This document shows, piece after piece, positions 32,048 to 44,351 of a stretch of 64,000 nucleotides of DNA (positions within the stretch are counted from its first letter, which is position 1; each line of letters starts with the position of its first letter). The stretch comes from Scytalidium lignicola (Eukaryota > Ascomycota > Leotiomycetes): the NCBI GenBank assembly GCA_002812745.2, contig NCSJ02000187.1, positions 1 through 64,000 of the forward strand. Reading direction: 5' to 3'. The notes beneath the pieces were generated by a model. That model saw nothing but the letters and a program-made list of their open reading frames with translations. It did not search any database and was not told the DNA's origin. Position numbers and translations under genes: made by a program.

Positions 32048-34478
32048 TCAATATATCTCCGCCTGGTTCTCCTCTACAGGCTCAGTTACGAAGTCGTCCC
32101 ACAGGCTTTTGAATGCCGCCATGTCAGCATCAACCGAAGAAAAAAGGGGATCCACGATCATATTCTGCCCAGGATCGAAACCAACGAAATAGCTCTGTGC
32201 GATTACTCCCGGCAACTGTTCAGAAAGCTCTGTCGGTTGACTGATACTAGGAGATTGATCGCGCACTGGTGCAACCTCTCCACCATTAGAAACTGTCAAA
32301 GTAGGCAAGCTTGACTTATCAAAATCTTGCTTTAGCACGGTCGCGATCGCCATTTCTGCTTTGCGCGCCTCCACAGACTGGTTGGCTTGCTTTCCCCATA
32401 GAATTTTTGCAGTAGTCAACGCATCTAAAATTTCATCCTGCCTATATAGAGTGCAAGAACCTGTCAGACCCATGGGTCTCTCGTAGAACCTTTTTAAAGC
32501 AAAACATAGCATCATCGTAGCTTGCAGAAATTCATGATTAAGCGATGAGACCACCCTCCAGCGAATGCTGAACATAATGCCTCCGGGCTGAGTCTCCTCA
32601 CTTATTTTTCGTTGATGTTCTAGTATTGCTAGGGCAGCGTTGATGCAGAGCTCGCTGGATTTTGTAATTTCATCTTTAACAGAACCCTTCATGAAGCTCT
32701 GCCGATGAAGGAGATAAACGGCCTTATGTATAAGAATATCCATAAAGATTCGATGCAGTATCGTTCCGGGGTTTTCTGCAATCGATGTCTCGAGCGACCG
32801 ATACTTTGATTGATCAGGTATGGAATCTATAGCCCTTTCAAGTTTGGCACCTAGTGCAACCATGGTAACGGATGATGGCGGTCCTGCTTCAGTTGCGTCA
32901 TATATCTCCGCTGCTACTTTAATAATGGTCTGCCTTTGAATAATGTGCGAGAGTGAAGTAGGATCAGTCAATGGCCGCTCAGGAGGCAGTTCGTCCTGCT
33001 GGAAGTTAAGGTCATCGTCAAACAAATTCGCAGGCGGACGTGTATCACATTGAGAGTCTTTGATAATACGTGGCAGTCCAACTTGTGTACTCGTGAAGAA
33101 ATCCATGTGGTATAACGTGATCCAAAGTCGTCTCCGGAATTCTGCCTCCAATGGTCGAATAACTGGCCAGTGGGAAGGATCGCGGTGCAACCCCATACGC
33201 AAGGCGATCCGGATGACGACACCGATTAGGATCCAGTTGTTAATATTTGCATCAAGGTTCGTGTTCTGGTCAACGGCAAAATGTAAGGTTAGTGTTTCTA
33301 AGGTGTATCGATTCGGCCGCAGATAATCTCCAGCGACCAAGCAGTGGATGGTGAGAGTTCGATAAGTCTCCAACGTCTTTTGTATGTCCACAGCATACGG
33401 GTTAAAGGCTCCAACGTCTTGGTGTTGGAGGAATGCGGAAATGCTCATAACGCTGAATAAGAGTCCTACCCACATGATGGGGGCAGCCGAAGGATTCTCC
33501 CAAAATTTTGAGTACTACATGCCAGAATGAGCAAAAGTAACAAATACAAATACAGTAGAACTAATCTCTGACCTCTGAGAGGAATGTGTCCCGATGAAGA
33601 ATGGCTAGCTCGCAAAATCGCGTTAGCAAAAAACATAAGTTGCGGGTAAAGGTTCAAGTATTGATCTTGAGACTTACAAGTGGCAAAATCGAAAGAATTA
33701 AAGAAGTGGGAAACATGTCTGTCAACTATCTTGCGTAGAGGTATCATGGCCAGTATCTGCTCTCTTGGAAGAGTCGGGTAACTGGAGAGAAGAGAGATTC
33801 TGGTGGCTGGGGATCCAACCGTTAAATCAGCATCCAATGGGGTCAACTCTTGACTTGCGGCAGCGTCCGAATAGTCGTCAGACAATTCATCTTTAAGGTT
33901 TTGGATCTAAAAATAACGTTATTAGTCTATAATTTACGGACTTTCGGGAAGACAGCTTACCTCCTCCAAGATGGTGGCCCAGTGGGTGCTGCCAATATAG
34001 ACACTATGGTTATCAGTGAGGCTCAATTTGCCCACGCTGTCTGCTACGTGGCCATCATTAGGAGCAAGCAGTGGTGCGGCATCGTGAAAAGGCTTCTTTG
34101 GTAATACTGTATTGCCCGATGCCTGGTGTGAGCTCTGTTCCATTACTCTCATTTCGTCTCTCATCTGGGTGACGAGTTTTTCAAGGCGCGAGACTCTCTG
34201 ACGGGCCTGGTGGCTTTTGGCATAAGGTCTATAGTCAACGGCATCTTTTCGCTCTTGCTCCGAGCAGCTATATATGCACTCTGCAGGCTTGCCATGCTTT
34301 AAGCAACTGCTACAAGGAGATTGTCTGTCGCAACGAAGTCTGGAAAGATGTCAACCCGCCGAATCTTGACTTTGGCTGATCACCAAAAGACACTGACTCA
34401 CTTTCGTCCTCTGCAGAAAGAGCAGCTTAAAATGAGCTTATCACGTCTTTTGTTATGGAATGCTGACGGGGACATCAT
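32048..34478 (-). CDS. Zn2Cys6 transcription factor with fungal_trans domain
   Basis: Nuclear regulator of 727 aa. Five exons: 34402-34478, 33961-34339, 33678-33906, 33573-33604 and 32048-33514, summing to 2184 nt. The first intron splits the binuclear zinc cluster: SCSFCRGR on exon 1, then K-LRCDRQSPCSSCLKHGKPAEC on exon 2, giving the canonical Cys spacing 2-6-5-2-8. A basic/coiled linker follows (RQRVSRLEKLVTQMRDEM). The middle-homology region contains MWVGLLFSVMSISAF, the GVVIRIALRMGLHRDPS block and RRRLWITLYHMD typical of the fungal_trans family. Exon 4 is only 32 nt. Targets are unknown. Three CACGTGAT sites lie about 420-450 bp upstream of the start. Confidence 0.95.
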
Positions 34479-34893
34479 TTTCAGTGTATGGGGATGGAGA
34501 GCATAGTAGAACTAGTTCAAACGTGGAGCTTCACTTTTGACTACCAACGTGGGTTTTCTGCCGACCCTCTGCAGTGAGTGTTGTTACGACGGTAGGCAAA
34601 ACAAGGGCATCACAATAGGGAAATGCAATACGATGGTGGTTAAAATGGTGGTAGAGACCCAGCTTATAGCGGAGAAATGGTATTTCCACATACACTTATC
34701 CAGCCAACAGCATCTCCGAGATGGTAGCAACGTTCCTGTACACTACCGATAACACGTAGTACGTCACTTTATGGGTGATATACCAATTGTGCTGATGGTT
34801 GATTGATTTCGCAGGTGGTGGCCTGGTGGATAGGGATTTACGTTACAGAGTCGCGTACGTATTGAAGTGGTTTACTGCCGTTGGGCAATTACA

Positions 34894-34931
34894 CACGTGA
34901 TCTAGTCTACACGTGATTATAAACACGTGAT
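34894..34931. promoter_or_regulatory. Triple CACGTGAT (E-box) cluster
   Basis: Perfect CACGTGAT begins at 34894, 34910 and 34924, three copies in 38 bp in the same orientation. CACGTG is the core bound by bHLH factors. The cluster lies upstream of the Zn2Cys6 gene and about 3' of no other gene, so it most likely serves that promoter. Confidence 0.5.
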
Positions 34932-35428
34932 CATGCCAACAATTTATCTTCTTTCTATTATAATCGTCTTTTAACTAAGCTAAGAGGAAGTCTGCTATAA
35001 GGCGCTATGATCTGACTCTCTGAGACTGGATTTCTTGTGGCTTATGTTAAGGCTGCTTGGTAACGTTCCCTGGTCTACCGGTCACTGAGCAAGTGTTAGT
35101 TGTCATGCTGGAATCTCAAGCTCTTCTGGGTGCTTAGCTCGACATAATGACCTTCCTGTCAATCACGTATATCTCATGCATGTTAAATTGCCACTTGGAG
35201 ACTCGAGACTCGAGAAGCAGGTGTGCAAAGTTCACTAGCCTCAAATCAACAATTGATATATTAATACCTCCGTAGAATCAGAGCAATGAACGCCATATAT
35301 CTCGAAAAAGTGCGACGAGAAAGAATGGAAAAAGAAGTGACCTTTTTATTTACCAAAATGCCCTAATTACACCTAGATAGAAATCTATAATTATACAAAA
35401 GCCACGGGCTATATAGCGTGCTGCCTCA

Positions 35429-36418
35429 TTAGCCAGCCAACTTGCCAGGCGCAGCAAGCGCAATCTCAGGACACCAATCCGCAATCTCCTCCAATTTATC
35501 GGCAGCGTTCTTGTGCACCTTGTGGAAACCAAGCGGCTCCATCCTGCCATGGAAGTTCCATGAATATTCGCACGCAAATGTTAGACCCACGCTATTCGAC
35601 GGCAGGTGTGCGCCACGTTGGTCCATTCTCTTCGAGAACCAGACATCCTCACCGCCCATCGTCCACTTGCCCGACTTGGTTTCCTCTTCCCAGTTACCTC
35701 CGTCGTTCAGGATATCCAGGAGCATGGTGCGGTTGCGCAACGATAATCCACCATTGTACAAGTGTTCCTTGTCGTGGATGGGTGCGCCGATGAAATCCCA
35801 CTCGAGGAAATCGTCCATGGTGCGATATGAATTCCCACACAGGATGGCATCGGTCTGAAATACAAGGACGTGCTGGGCCGGCGCGAGCTGCTCCCAGAGC
35901 CAAGGGCGAGAGAGATAAATGTTGACGCCGTCGCGGGAGGTCAGGTTGAATTCGGCTGGCACGGGCCGGATTTGGATGCTGCCATCCTGGACGGCACGAT
36001 TCCAGATGGCTGAGGTGTTTGCGGACTCGGGGTTGAAGTGCTTCTCCAGCGTCTCCTCCGAAGTATAGAAAACGATGGGCCAGTCTGGGCCCAGGACGGC
36101 GTGGTAGTGGAGGATGAGAGGAACGAGACGAGGGGAGTACTGGGTGTCGGTGATGACGGCGACCTTGTTCGTGATCAGGTCGTGGGTATTCGTGCTGGCT
36201 GCATTCTTGTCGGATGAGACAGTGTTGAGGAGGGTTTGGGGGTTCTGTTGGCCACGCGTTCAGTCAGCTTCACTCAGCTTCACTTGGTCGGGCACAACCG
36301 AAAAGGCAAAGATGTGTACAATTTGGAAGGCGTCGCTCGACGTCAGTTTGAAGAAGTAGATCAATGCCAACACAGCTAAGGCAATGATCAGGACACGCTT
36401 GGAGACGCCGAAGTCCAT
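35429..36418 (-). CDS. DUF5672 family protein, Golgi-type glycosyltransferase-like
   Basis: 304 aa from two exons, 36320-36418 and 35429-36244, with a 75-bp intron. N-terminal residues about 7-24 (KRVLIIALAVLALIYFF) form one membrane anchor preceded by a basic residue, giving a type II topology with a lumenal domain. The body has the family hallmarks VLVFQTDAILC (Asp likely at a sugar-nucleotide site), DFIGAPIHD, NGGLSLRNR and GGEDVWFSKR. The family is glycosyltransferase-like; donor and acceptor are unknown. It ends near 35429, and I see no partner gene in the flanks. Confidence 0.88.
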
Positions 36419-36648
36419 GGCGACAACCGACCGTGGGTAGGATAATGAAGATTATGAATTGCACCGAAAGGGGGGAATTTTCTTGGGAAAGGAGGTGATG
36501 AACGCGCCAAGTATAGTTAATTAGTGGTTAATTAGTACTGGAAACCTTGCCAAGACACTGAGGGTCGGATGCACGTGCCCGAGGCTGAGGACGACGGGGG
36601 AGTTTCAGTAAGGGCGGAGCCTGAAGTGCCCTATAATTAGTGGGCATT

Positions 36649-36723
36649 ACAGGGCTGGGACAGCCTGAAGGTATCGTCTAGCTTTAGCACCTTGGCATAC
36701 GATTATTGCTATCCCAGCCCTAT
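36649..36723. mobile_element. 75-bp MITE-like inverted-repeat element
   Basis: ACAGGGCTGGGACAGC (36649-36664) faces GCTATCCCAGCCCTAT (36708-36723), 14 of 16 bases complementary. Both mismatches are CA-to-TA changes, as repeat-induced mutation gives. Ends starting CAGGG are common in hAT-type elements. No clear target-site duplication is seen. Confidence 0.35.
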
Positions 36724-38108
36724 CTAAAAATAAAGCAGCCCCTCGGCTGTAGAGTACCGGTATAGTACTGTATTTGCATAGTTACTATATTCGTAATGCT
36801 TATGATGATCTAGATTAATAAATTATTATTCCGATTCCCGCAAACTCCAGACCAATCAAAATCCTTGATGTTCAGTTCGTGTGAGCCGGTTGGCCGTAAT
36901 TAATTGCGGTACTGTAAAGCATGGTTGACCTGAGACGTAGCTGATACAGCACATTGGCATGTTGACTCGATATTTAGAATCTCACGTTGTACAGTTCCGC
37001 GGGCGAGTTATTATTGTCAACACTAGAGTGTAGAGCACTAGAGTCCAGATCCTTTGGTAGGCAAACCATAAGTTAATAAGTTAACGTCAGACCTATTCTT
37101 AAATCAAAACTTTTCAATTAGTGCTGTGATTTTACCAATCTGATGGTTCGCCTAATGTTATGCAAATGCATAACTTCTGTCGGGCGAGACTGTTTGGACA
37201 TGGTCACATCACGTGATTATCATCTGATCATTTCTAGACAGCTGGCTTGATTTGATTATGTTGTTGGTCACTTATATGTGGTTATTAAGTTAATGCCTCC
37301 TTTCTAGTAGTTAGTTATGGACTAGTTAGTCAGCTATGGTGACACAGCAGCAATCACCGCTCCTTTTCGCTATCAGGTTTATAGACTGCTTTCCACACCA
37401 CTAGTCGTCATTCTATGAAGCGCATCGAACTATCCCTTGTGGGTTATCATCTCACTCCTGGAACTGTTCATATGATATGTGGCATGTTCCTTCACGTGTT
37501 GCTCACGTGGACACTATGATTATCAATATCTACAATTTTGAATGGATGAATGAGGGCCTCATCCCGCACCAAACATCCCTATCAGGGAGTCGGAGAGTAT
37601 TAATGGTCCCACGTGGTTATAGTCTAGGATGTTGCTTATAGGGTAGGGCACAACTTTATTAAAAACTGATGTTCTAATAAATGATAGAGAATATTCTCAC
37701 ATGGAGTTATTATTCGTCTTCAGTACTATCAACTTTTGAACAATCGGATTCTGCTACAAAAGTTTTAGTTTATCTATTTGCCTACAATATCAATGATTAG
37801 ACGGATCCAGGTGACCGAAATAATGCCCCACAAAGAGCAAAGGATTGTGTTTTAATCAACCCTAGGATAACGACATAAAGAGCTCAGGCCTTGTTATTGG
37901 ACGCCCCACCAAGAATCGATTCGTAGGGCAGAGCTACTTCAATGAGAGGCAATTTTCATCTTCGGGTCCTGGAAGACCTAGCTTGTTCACCGCAAATTCT
38001 TGTTTTGAAAAACAAAAATGTGGCATCCAGCTCCTCTCGGTGTTCTCCCTCACTTCTTGCCATATTCGAAAACGATGCATTATTCATGACGGCGTAATAG
38101 CTAGAATT
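36724..38108. other. AT-rich spacer
   Basis: About 1.4 kb without a recognisable gene. It contains scattered CACGTG words (for example near 37212, 37494 and 37507). The promoter of the downstream orphan gene should lie at its right end. Confidence 0.4.
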
Positions 38109-39254
38109 ATGAGTAATGATTTCGCACAGTATTACCATCTTGGAAGTCATAGACGGTTTCCATTGACAAGAATGCTTCGGCTCACATTCCAAAAGCCAGT
38201 CTTTCCAGAAGAGCTTGTGCTTGCTCAGGTCATACCAAGCTCTCACTCATCGACAGGGAATATCGAGAGGAAAAGGAAAGAGATTTCTTCAACATCTCTA
38301 GATGCTGCTCGTTTTCCAGTTGTTCGACGTTTGAGGGTCCAGCTGGCAAAACATAACCTTAGGAAGAGAGGGCAAAAGGTTTGGTTCCAAAGAGATATCA
38401 AAGCTGTTCGGAATGGCAAAGTCGTTACTGTGGCAAGAACCAAAGTACTGTTTATCTTCGACAACGAACAGCCCGACTCGCCAGTACTTGTGGGCTCGCA
38501 TCAGCAGAAACATTCAATTCCGAGGATGTCTCAAGAACTTTGGGATATGGTAGTTGGATACTTGCCATCACTTAGTGGACGACACGTGGCTCAAGTATTT
38601 AACTTTAAGCTTACAGAGGGACACCAGAGTCATAGCGATATATGGAACAAGATCTTTAAAGATGAGACCTGGGTCTCCATTGCTACGAGACAGGGCCTCA
38701 ACCCAGTTTTAATCGGCGACGACCTGCATAATCTTTACTGTGACCCAATGCGTCCAGCTTATCTCGCCCTTTTGACTGGAGATAGAACCAGCAACCTTCG
38801 ACATGATAGAATAAAGCTTCTTGCTTCTCTAAGGCCGCATCATTGGAATGAGGACAATGAGATTGTGTTTGATCAATCGAATATCGTTCTGAATATCATT
38901 GAGCCTCTATACAATTCATTCATTGTCACCTTGCCTCCGGAGAAGTTATTCACTTATCAGTATAATCAACTACGCTCAGCTGCTCTTTACTGGAAGGACT
39001 CCAGATATGCACTTCGAACCATCGGACCGGATGATATCGTTGGCATTGGAGAGAGAGCATCGAATCTACAGGATATATCTCTTATATGTGCAGTCACACT
39101 AACACACCCAAAAGAGATGGCCTTGAGACGGAGGCATCAGCAATGTTTTCAGCACCCGAATTGTCCCCCTGTTTATCCTATTTGCCCTCCCGGGTATAGA
39201 TATAACGGAGATAATATCCTCGGGTGGGGTTGGGATGAGGATTTCATGGCTTGA
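38109..39254 (+). CDS. Orphan protein, F-box-like segment possible
   Basis: Intronless, 381 aa from the first in-frame ATG (38109); the frame is open further upstream but without an ATG. The N-terminal third is basic (RLRVQLAKHNLRKRGQK). A middle segment, PRMSQELWDMVVGYLP, resembles the start of fungal F-box domains (PxElxxxIxxyL). The C-terminus is Pro/Cys/His-rich and ends WGWDEDFMA. There is no signal peptide or membrane segment. Composition and length argue for a real gene, but I recognise no characterised family. Confidence 0.6.
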   Translation: MSNDFAQYYHLGSHRRFPLTRMLRLTFQKPVFPEELVLAQVIPSSHSSTGNIERKRKEISSTSLDAARFPVVRRLRVQLAKHNLRKRGQKVWFQRDIKAVRNGKVVTVARTKVLFIFDNEQPDSPVLVGSHQQKHSIPRMSQELWDMVVGYLPSLSGRHVAQVFNFKLTEGHQSHSDIWNKIFKDETWVSIATRQGLNPVLIGDDLHNLYCDPMRPAYLALLTGDRTSNLRHDRIKLLASLRPHHWNEDNEIVFDQSNIVLNIIEPLYNSFIVTLPPEKLFTYQYNQLRSAALYWKDSRYALRTIGPDDIVGIGERASNLQDISLICAVTLTHPKEMALRRRHQQCFQHPNCPPVYPICPPGYRYNGDNILGWGWDEDFMA

Positions 39255-40021
39255 TTTGGCGTACTGTAAAGCATGTAGAGTATATAACGCGTAGGTCACT
39301 GTAGGATTTCGCGCGGTCATTTGCTCTATGGTATAGAATAGGATTAAAATGTGGTGAAATACTGATATCTGAATTTTGTCTGTTTTTAAAAGTAATTCTG
39401 GCAGCAGCTTAAAAGATGGTGCCGTGAAAANTTTTTTGATGCATACTGGGATTTTTACTTTTAGAGGTCTGTTTGCAAATGGATTGTTGGTTGGAAACCC
39501 ACTGGCATCTAGGCGCAGTACACATAACGAGTAAGGCTGCAAGATTCTTCTTCACTTCATTGAAACCAGTCTTTTCGAGCCTCGCATCCCAGACGTTCGA
39601 AATATCATCTTCGATAAAGAGTTGAAATTCAGTTCATAGTCGTTATCAAACCAGGCGTATTCATAGCGAAGAAAACAGGACTATTTCCAGCTTTGGTGTA
39701 GTTTGATAATGATTGAGGCCTATTCTACCACACCCAACAGAGGTACTTAGGTACTTCCGCACGTACGTAAGTACCTTCGGAGCTGGTAATTACTCAGCAT
39801 CCGCTGCAGCCGTGACCTAGTTAGATACCAGTGCACGTGCCTGGCATTGATTTTAACTGATTGGTCGGACCAGGTGACCGGGGGAAATTACTCCTCAGCT
39901 TCAATGATAAAGAGATGCAGACTGCTGCCTGAGGATTAACAGCCATGAGTTACTTCTCGCATTCTCTCATTCTCTAGAGCTTCAACTCACATTTTAACTT
40001 CCTCAAATATATAATCTAAAT

Positions 40022-40405
40022 ATGACGTCTTTTAACCCCTGGCGACATATCCCGCCGCTCTTGATCGCAACTGGACAGGCTATTGGCGGCCTCACTCCAT
40101 TCTGGAATCCAGCAGCTGCCATCCGTGCATTCGGCCTACCTGAACGAATCGCGACAGCTCAGCCAGCACAATTGAGTTTTATGATCTATGGTTCACGCGC
40201 AACAATAATTGGAGCAGCAATGTGGATCTCTTATCTCAGAGGCAATCTCCGGACTGTCGACACTTTAATGATGTTGAATCTTTACGGCTGCGCTGTGGAT
40301 GCTTATGTTTCCTGGTTGGAAGGAGAGATTGGGAAGGCTTGGTTCCGTGGGTTGCTTGCAGTCTTCGTTGGGGGCTGGGGATTCCTGGGTCTCACAAGTC
40401 GGTAG
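40022..40405 (+). CDS. DUF4267 small membrane protein
   Basis: 127 aa, ATG just after an AT-rich leader. Four hydrophobic stretches are visible: PLLIATGQAIGGLTPFW; the MIYGSRATIIGAAMWISYL region; LMMLNLYGCAVDAYVSW; and LLAVFVGGWGFLGL. Order and motifs (GLP near residue 38, YGSR) fit the fungal DUF4267 family, of unknown function. Single exon. Confidence 0.8.
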   Translation: MTSFNPWRHIPPLLIATGQAIGGLTPFWNPAAAIRAFGLPERIATAQPAQLSFMIYGSRATIIGAAMWISYLRGNLRTVDTLMMLNLYGCAVDAYVSWLEGEIGKAWFRGLLAVFVGGWGFLGLTSR

Positions 40406-40753
40406 GGCGTCATGAGTTGATCTTGTACTTCAAAGCTTTGGTCGTGGATCAAGCAAATATTTTGATACAGAGGTATCTGAAGTTGAATCTTCTTACCTAC
40501 CGTTTGTGCTCCTTGATTATGGGTTAAAGAGGGTAGAAGGCCACAGTCTCTCTAATGACAGTTAAAGCTGTGCCAGCAAAACATATCCACGTCAACTCTT
40601 TCAAAATACGACTTATGTTTTAAATTATATACTAATTAACTGATTAAAGAATAAATCTATAAATTTTCATAGTCCTAGGTAATTATCTCTTACTTCTAAA
40701 ACTGACTTGAGAGACCATAAATTGAATGTCATCTAGAAACATTACACTTTTGT

Positions 40754-43191
40754 CTAAAATCTCAGATCCCAACCAATTTGTGGACCTATAACAGGTAACT
40801 CCTCTGCCACACTTTGTACATCCTTATCTCCTCTACCACTCAAGCAAATGACAATATCTTGATCCTTTTTCATTGTTTTTGCGAGTTCAATAGCACCGTA
40901 AACCGCATGCGCCGATTCTAGAGCTGGGATAATACCTTCAAGCTGACTAATAAGGCGGAAACCGATGAAAGCTTCTTTGTCCGTCACAGCAATGAACTTT
41001 GCTCGGCCACTGTCTTTCCACGAACTCAGTTCAGGCCCAACTCCAGGATAATCAAGACCAGCTGAAACGGAGTGTGTGTCTTGAATTTGACCGTGTTTGT
41101 TCTGTAGCACATATGTTCGGACACCATGGAGAACACCCTTGGTACCTCCAGTGAGAGTGGCACTGTGGCGGTGAGTGTCAAGTCCATCCCCACCAGCTTC
41201 TACACCAAGGAGCTTGACGCTAGGATCTTTGGAAAATGGATAGAACATCCCGGAAGCGTTGCTACCGCCTCCAACGCAGGCCACAACTGCATCTGGCAAC
41301 TTACCTCTCTTTTCTAGCATTTGGGCTTTTGTCTCATCGCCAATGACTGACTGGAATGTTCGGACAATGGTGGGGAACGGGTGAGGACCAATTGCAGAGC
41401 CAATGATGTAGTGTGTTGTATCTAGCTTCACTACCCAGGCTCTCAGAGCCTCGTTGACTGCATCACGAAGGGTACGTGAACCTGCCTCTACAGCAACGAC
41501 TTCTGCACCAAGGAGCCTAATCCTAAAGACATTGAGGGCTTGTCGCCTTACGTCTTCCTAGTGGGGTGTAAGTAGTTGAGATAGGAAGGATCAGAAATGG
41601 ACTTACGGCTCCCATATATATGGTACATTTCATGCCAAACTTGGCACAGACAGTGGCGGTTGCCACACCGTGCTGCCCAGCCCCAGTCTCGGCAATAATC
41701 TCAGTCTTGCCCAGTTTTCTTGCTAGCAAGATTTGACCTAAAGCATTATTTATCTTATGACTTCCAGTATGATTCAAGTCCTCTCTTTTAAGCCACACAT
41801 TGGCGGCACCTGCATACTCAGTGAGCCTCTCGGCCAGATGCAGTTGACCAGGTCGGCCCATCCATGGGTAATATGATCGGTACTCTTTCCAGAATTCAGG
41901 ATCGTCCTTTATCTTGTTGAAGCCCTCCTCAAGTTCGGATAGACAATCCATTAAGGATTCCGGGACATATTGACCTCCAAATTCACCAAATCTAGAAGCA
42001 TCAGCCTTTGAAGCAGAAGCATCACCTGTGTTAAGGGCTTCAATCTGTCCCACTAAATCCTCAGGCGCCTCCCCACCAGGTTTTATCGTGGCATCGACCT
42101 GAATGCCATCAACCTCCACGACCGTATCTGAGTCACCAGGAGTATTTCGTCGTCCACAAATTGACGCGCAATATTCTTCAACCTTCTTCGCGCCTTGACC
42201 AGCAGGAGCTTCTGCAAGGGTTGTGATAATCTGACTTCCAATAACAACACCATCTGCAATTTGAGCAACGCTGAGAAAATGCTCTCTGGTGCTAACACCA
42301 AAGCCAACTGCGGCCGGTACATTTCCCGAGTATTCCTTAACCCGCTTAAGAAGATTAGGTAGGGCTAAGTTTATAGTTCCTGTAGCGCCAGTAACACCCA
42401 TGCGCGAGACGACATATATAAAGGAGTCGGCAAGCTTGCAGAGAAGTTTCATTCGACTATCCGAGGTGGCGGGAGCAATAAGAGGAACATATGATAGTCT
42501 AGATAGCAATTGGGCGTTAGACTTCTGCATTGCATTAAAATAGGCTGCCAAGGTTACTTACCCTCCTTTTTTGCAAAAGTTCCTGAAAGTAACAGCTTCC
42601 TCAGGTGGCAGATCAACGATGATGAAGCCGTTAACGCCAGCCTCACGGCAGTCCTTCAACAGACAATCCTCCCCATAGCTTAAAATTGGGTTGTAGTATC
42701 CCATAAATAGGATTGGGGCTTTCAATCCTCGTTTCCGCGCTTCTCGCACCATTTCGAGGGTAGATGTGACCGTGATACCATTTTTAAGTGCTTGCTGACC
42801 TCAATGTCAGTAGGTGGTAGAAGACATGATACTCATAGACATAGGTATGTGACGAACAGTATTCGACTTCTGGATAGTTGGACCATCTGCAATTGGGTCT
42901 GTGAAGGGGAGGCCTAGTTCAATGACATCTAGAAGATATTTGTCAATTTGGGTGACAGCACAGGGAGAATAAGGCCAACTAACCTGCTCCACCAGCTTCC
43001 ATACCCAAGAGAATATCTACAGTCTCACCAGCTGTCGGGTAACCAGCCGTAACATACGTTACTAGTGCTGGCTATCAAAAGCAAGTCAGTATATCTATTA
43101 CAAGGAGCTCGTGGCGACTAAAGAAATATATGCGGCAACCTACCCTACCTTCCTTCTTACACCGCGCAAAAGTATTTTTGAGTGCTTCCAT
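40754..43191 (-). CDS. Tryptophan synthase, fused alpha-beta (TrpA-TrpB)
   Basis: Catalyses the last two steps of tryptophan synthesis: indole release from indole-glycerol phosphate, then condensation with serine using PLP. Fungi carry both activities on one chain. Several short 5' exons encode the TrpA half: [27 protein letters not shown], the catalytic Glu region [14 protein letters not shown], and [32 protein letters not shown] linker leads to the TrpB half: [11 protein letters not shown], the PLP Lys in [20 protein letters not shown], and the phosphate-binding [10 protein letters not shown]. Exon 40754-41557 follows an intron at 41558-41606. All expected active-site motifs are present. 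No adjacent tryptophan genes, so probably the housekeeping copy. Confidence 0.97.
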
Positions 43192-44351
43192 GATTGCAAT
43201 TGAAACAATATAAACAAACTTGATCAATTGAAAGTGGAAGTGGAAGTAGAAGTGGAAGAAATTGGGGTGGTGCTTCCTCAATTTAAGGGCAAGGAAGTTG
43301 GGAGGAATGAGTCAATGATTAGTTTGGCTCATATCCGGCACAATAAATTTTAGGCGGGGTAGTCGCCCCTCGGTCACGTGCCACAATAGCCTTGCGTCGA
43401 CTGTTGGCAAGGCTGCGAGGGCGCGGAAGGTACAGTAGTCTAAAGCTCAGTTAGTTCCCGAGATCAAGCACGTAAGGTACTTGAAGTACTGATGGCGTTA
43501 TTAATTGAATATTCACCCCGTTCGATTGTTAGATTAAACTTTATCTAATGCTAAAGAGTTAAATTGGCGTATATTTAAGTAGATGCAATAATAAGTTAGA
43601 AGTTCGCAGTCTATAAAGCTTATAAACTTTAAATTGATTGGTTGTTTAATTATAATATTATTTTAAGTATAATTGTACGTTGTACTGTACGTACATTCTT
43701 AAATGGGTGGTTGAGCTAACCTAGCGGCATTTATTCACCGTTAGGCTAGAACATATATAACATGTAGAAATTCTTATAATGGTGGCCCTTAATCAAATCC
43801 CCTTCAAAATGGCTAGAATTTTAAACTAATTATCCAATCCCCTAATGGTAGAAGCGGTGTGGTATTCTGTGATATGAGTTCCATTGAATAAGATATAGCT
43901 GCATGACGTTCTTGTCACCGTACCTACGATGCATGCAGTATGACAACCTAGTCAAATTGTCAAGGTTTGATATATGCGCAGTGGAATGATTGGTTAAATT
44001 GTCATGTGGCTAATTGTGAATGTAGTTGTTGTATAGCATAGCCATAAACTAATGCCTATGATAATCCAAACCTTCTTACTCAGGCTATAAGAATAAGCCC
44101 GCTCGTACTTGAACTGTGTCCGCCTGGTAGAGTGGAAGAGATTAAAGTCCAACAGCCTATTGACAAAGCTGAATTAATTAGTCAAAAAAATCCCTTCAAT
44201 TCTCAATAAATGTCTCTCAATTCTCATCAAAAATTTAATTCTATCGCTCTAGCAATATTACTTAGTCACAAAGCAATGAACTATCAATGGAATACCTCTA
44301 TTGCATGCCCTACTAAGTCTATGTACTGTGCGTTGGAACTAATTACAAGTT
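43192..44351. other. AT-rich spacer
   Basis: About 1.16 kb without a recognisable gene, including the tryptophan synthase promoter (CACGTG near 43375). A fragment near 44119 resembles a tRNA A-box, but it has no B-box or cloverleaf. Confidence 0.4.

Noticed and set aside
44115..44165. tRNA-like A-box (TGGTAGAGTGG)
   Set aside because: No B-box follows and no cloverleaf can be drawn.
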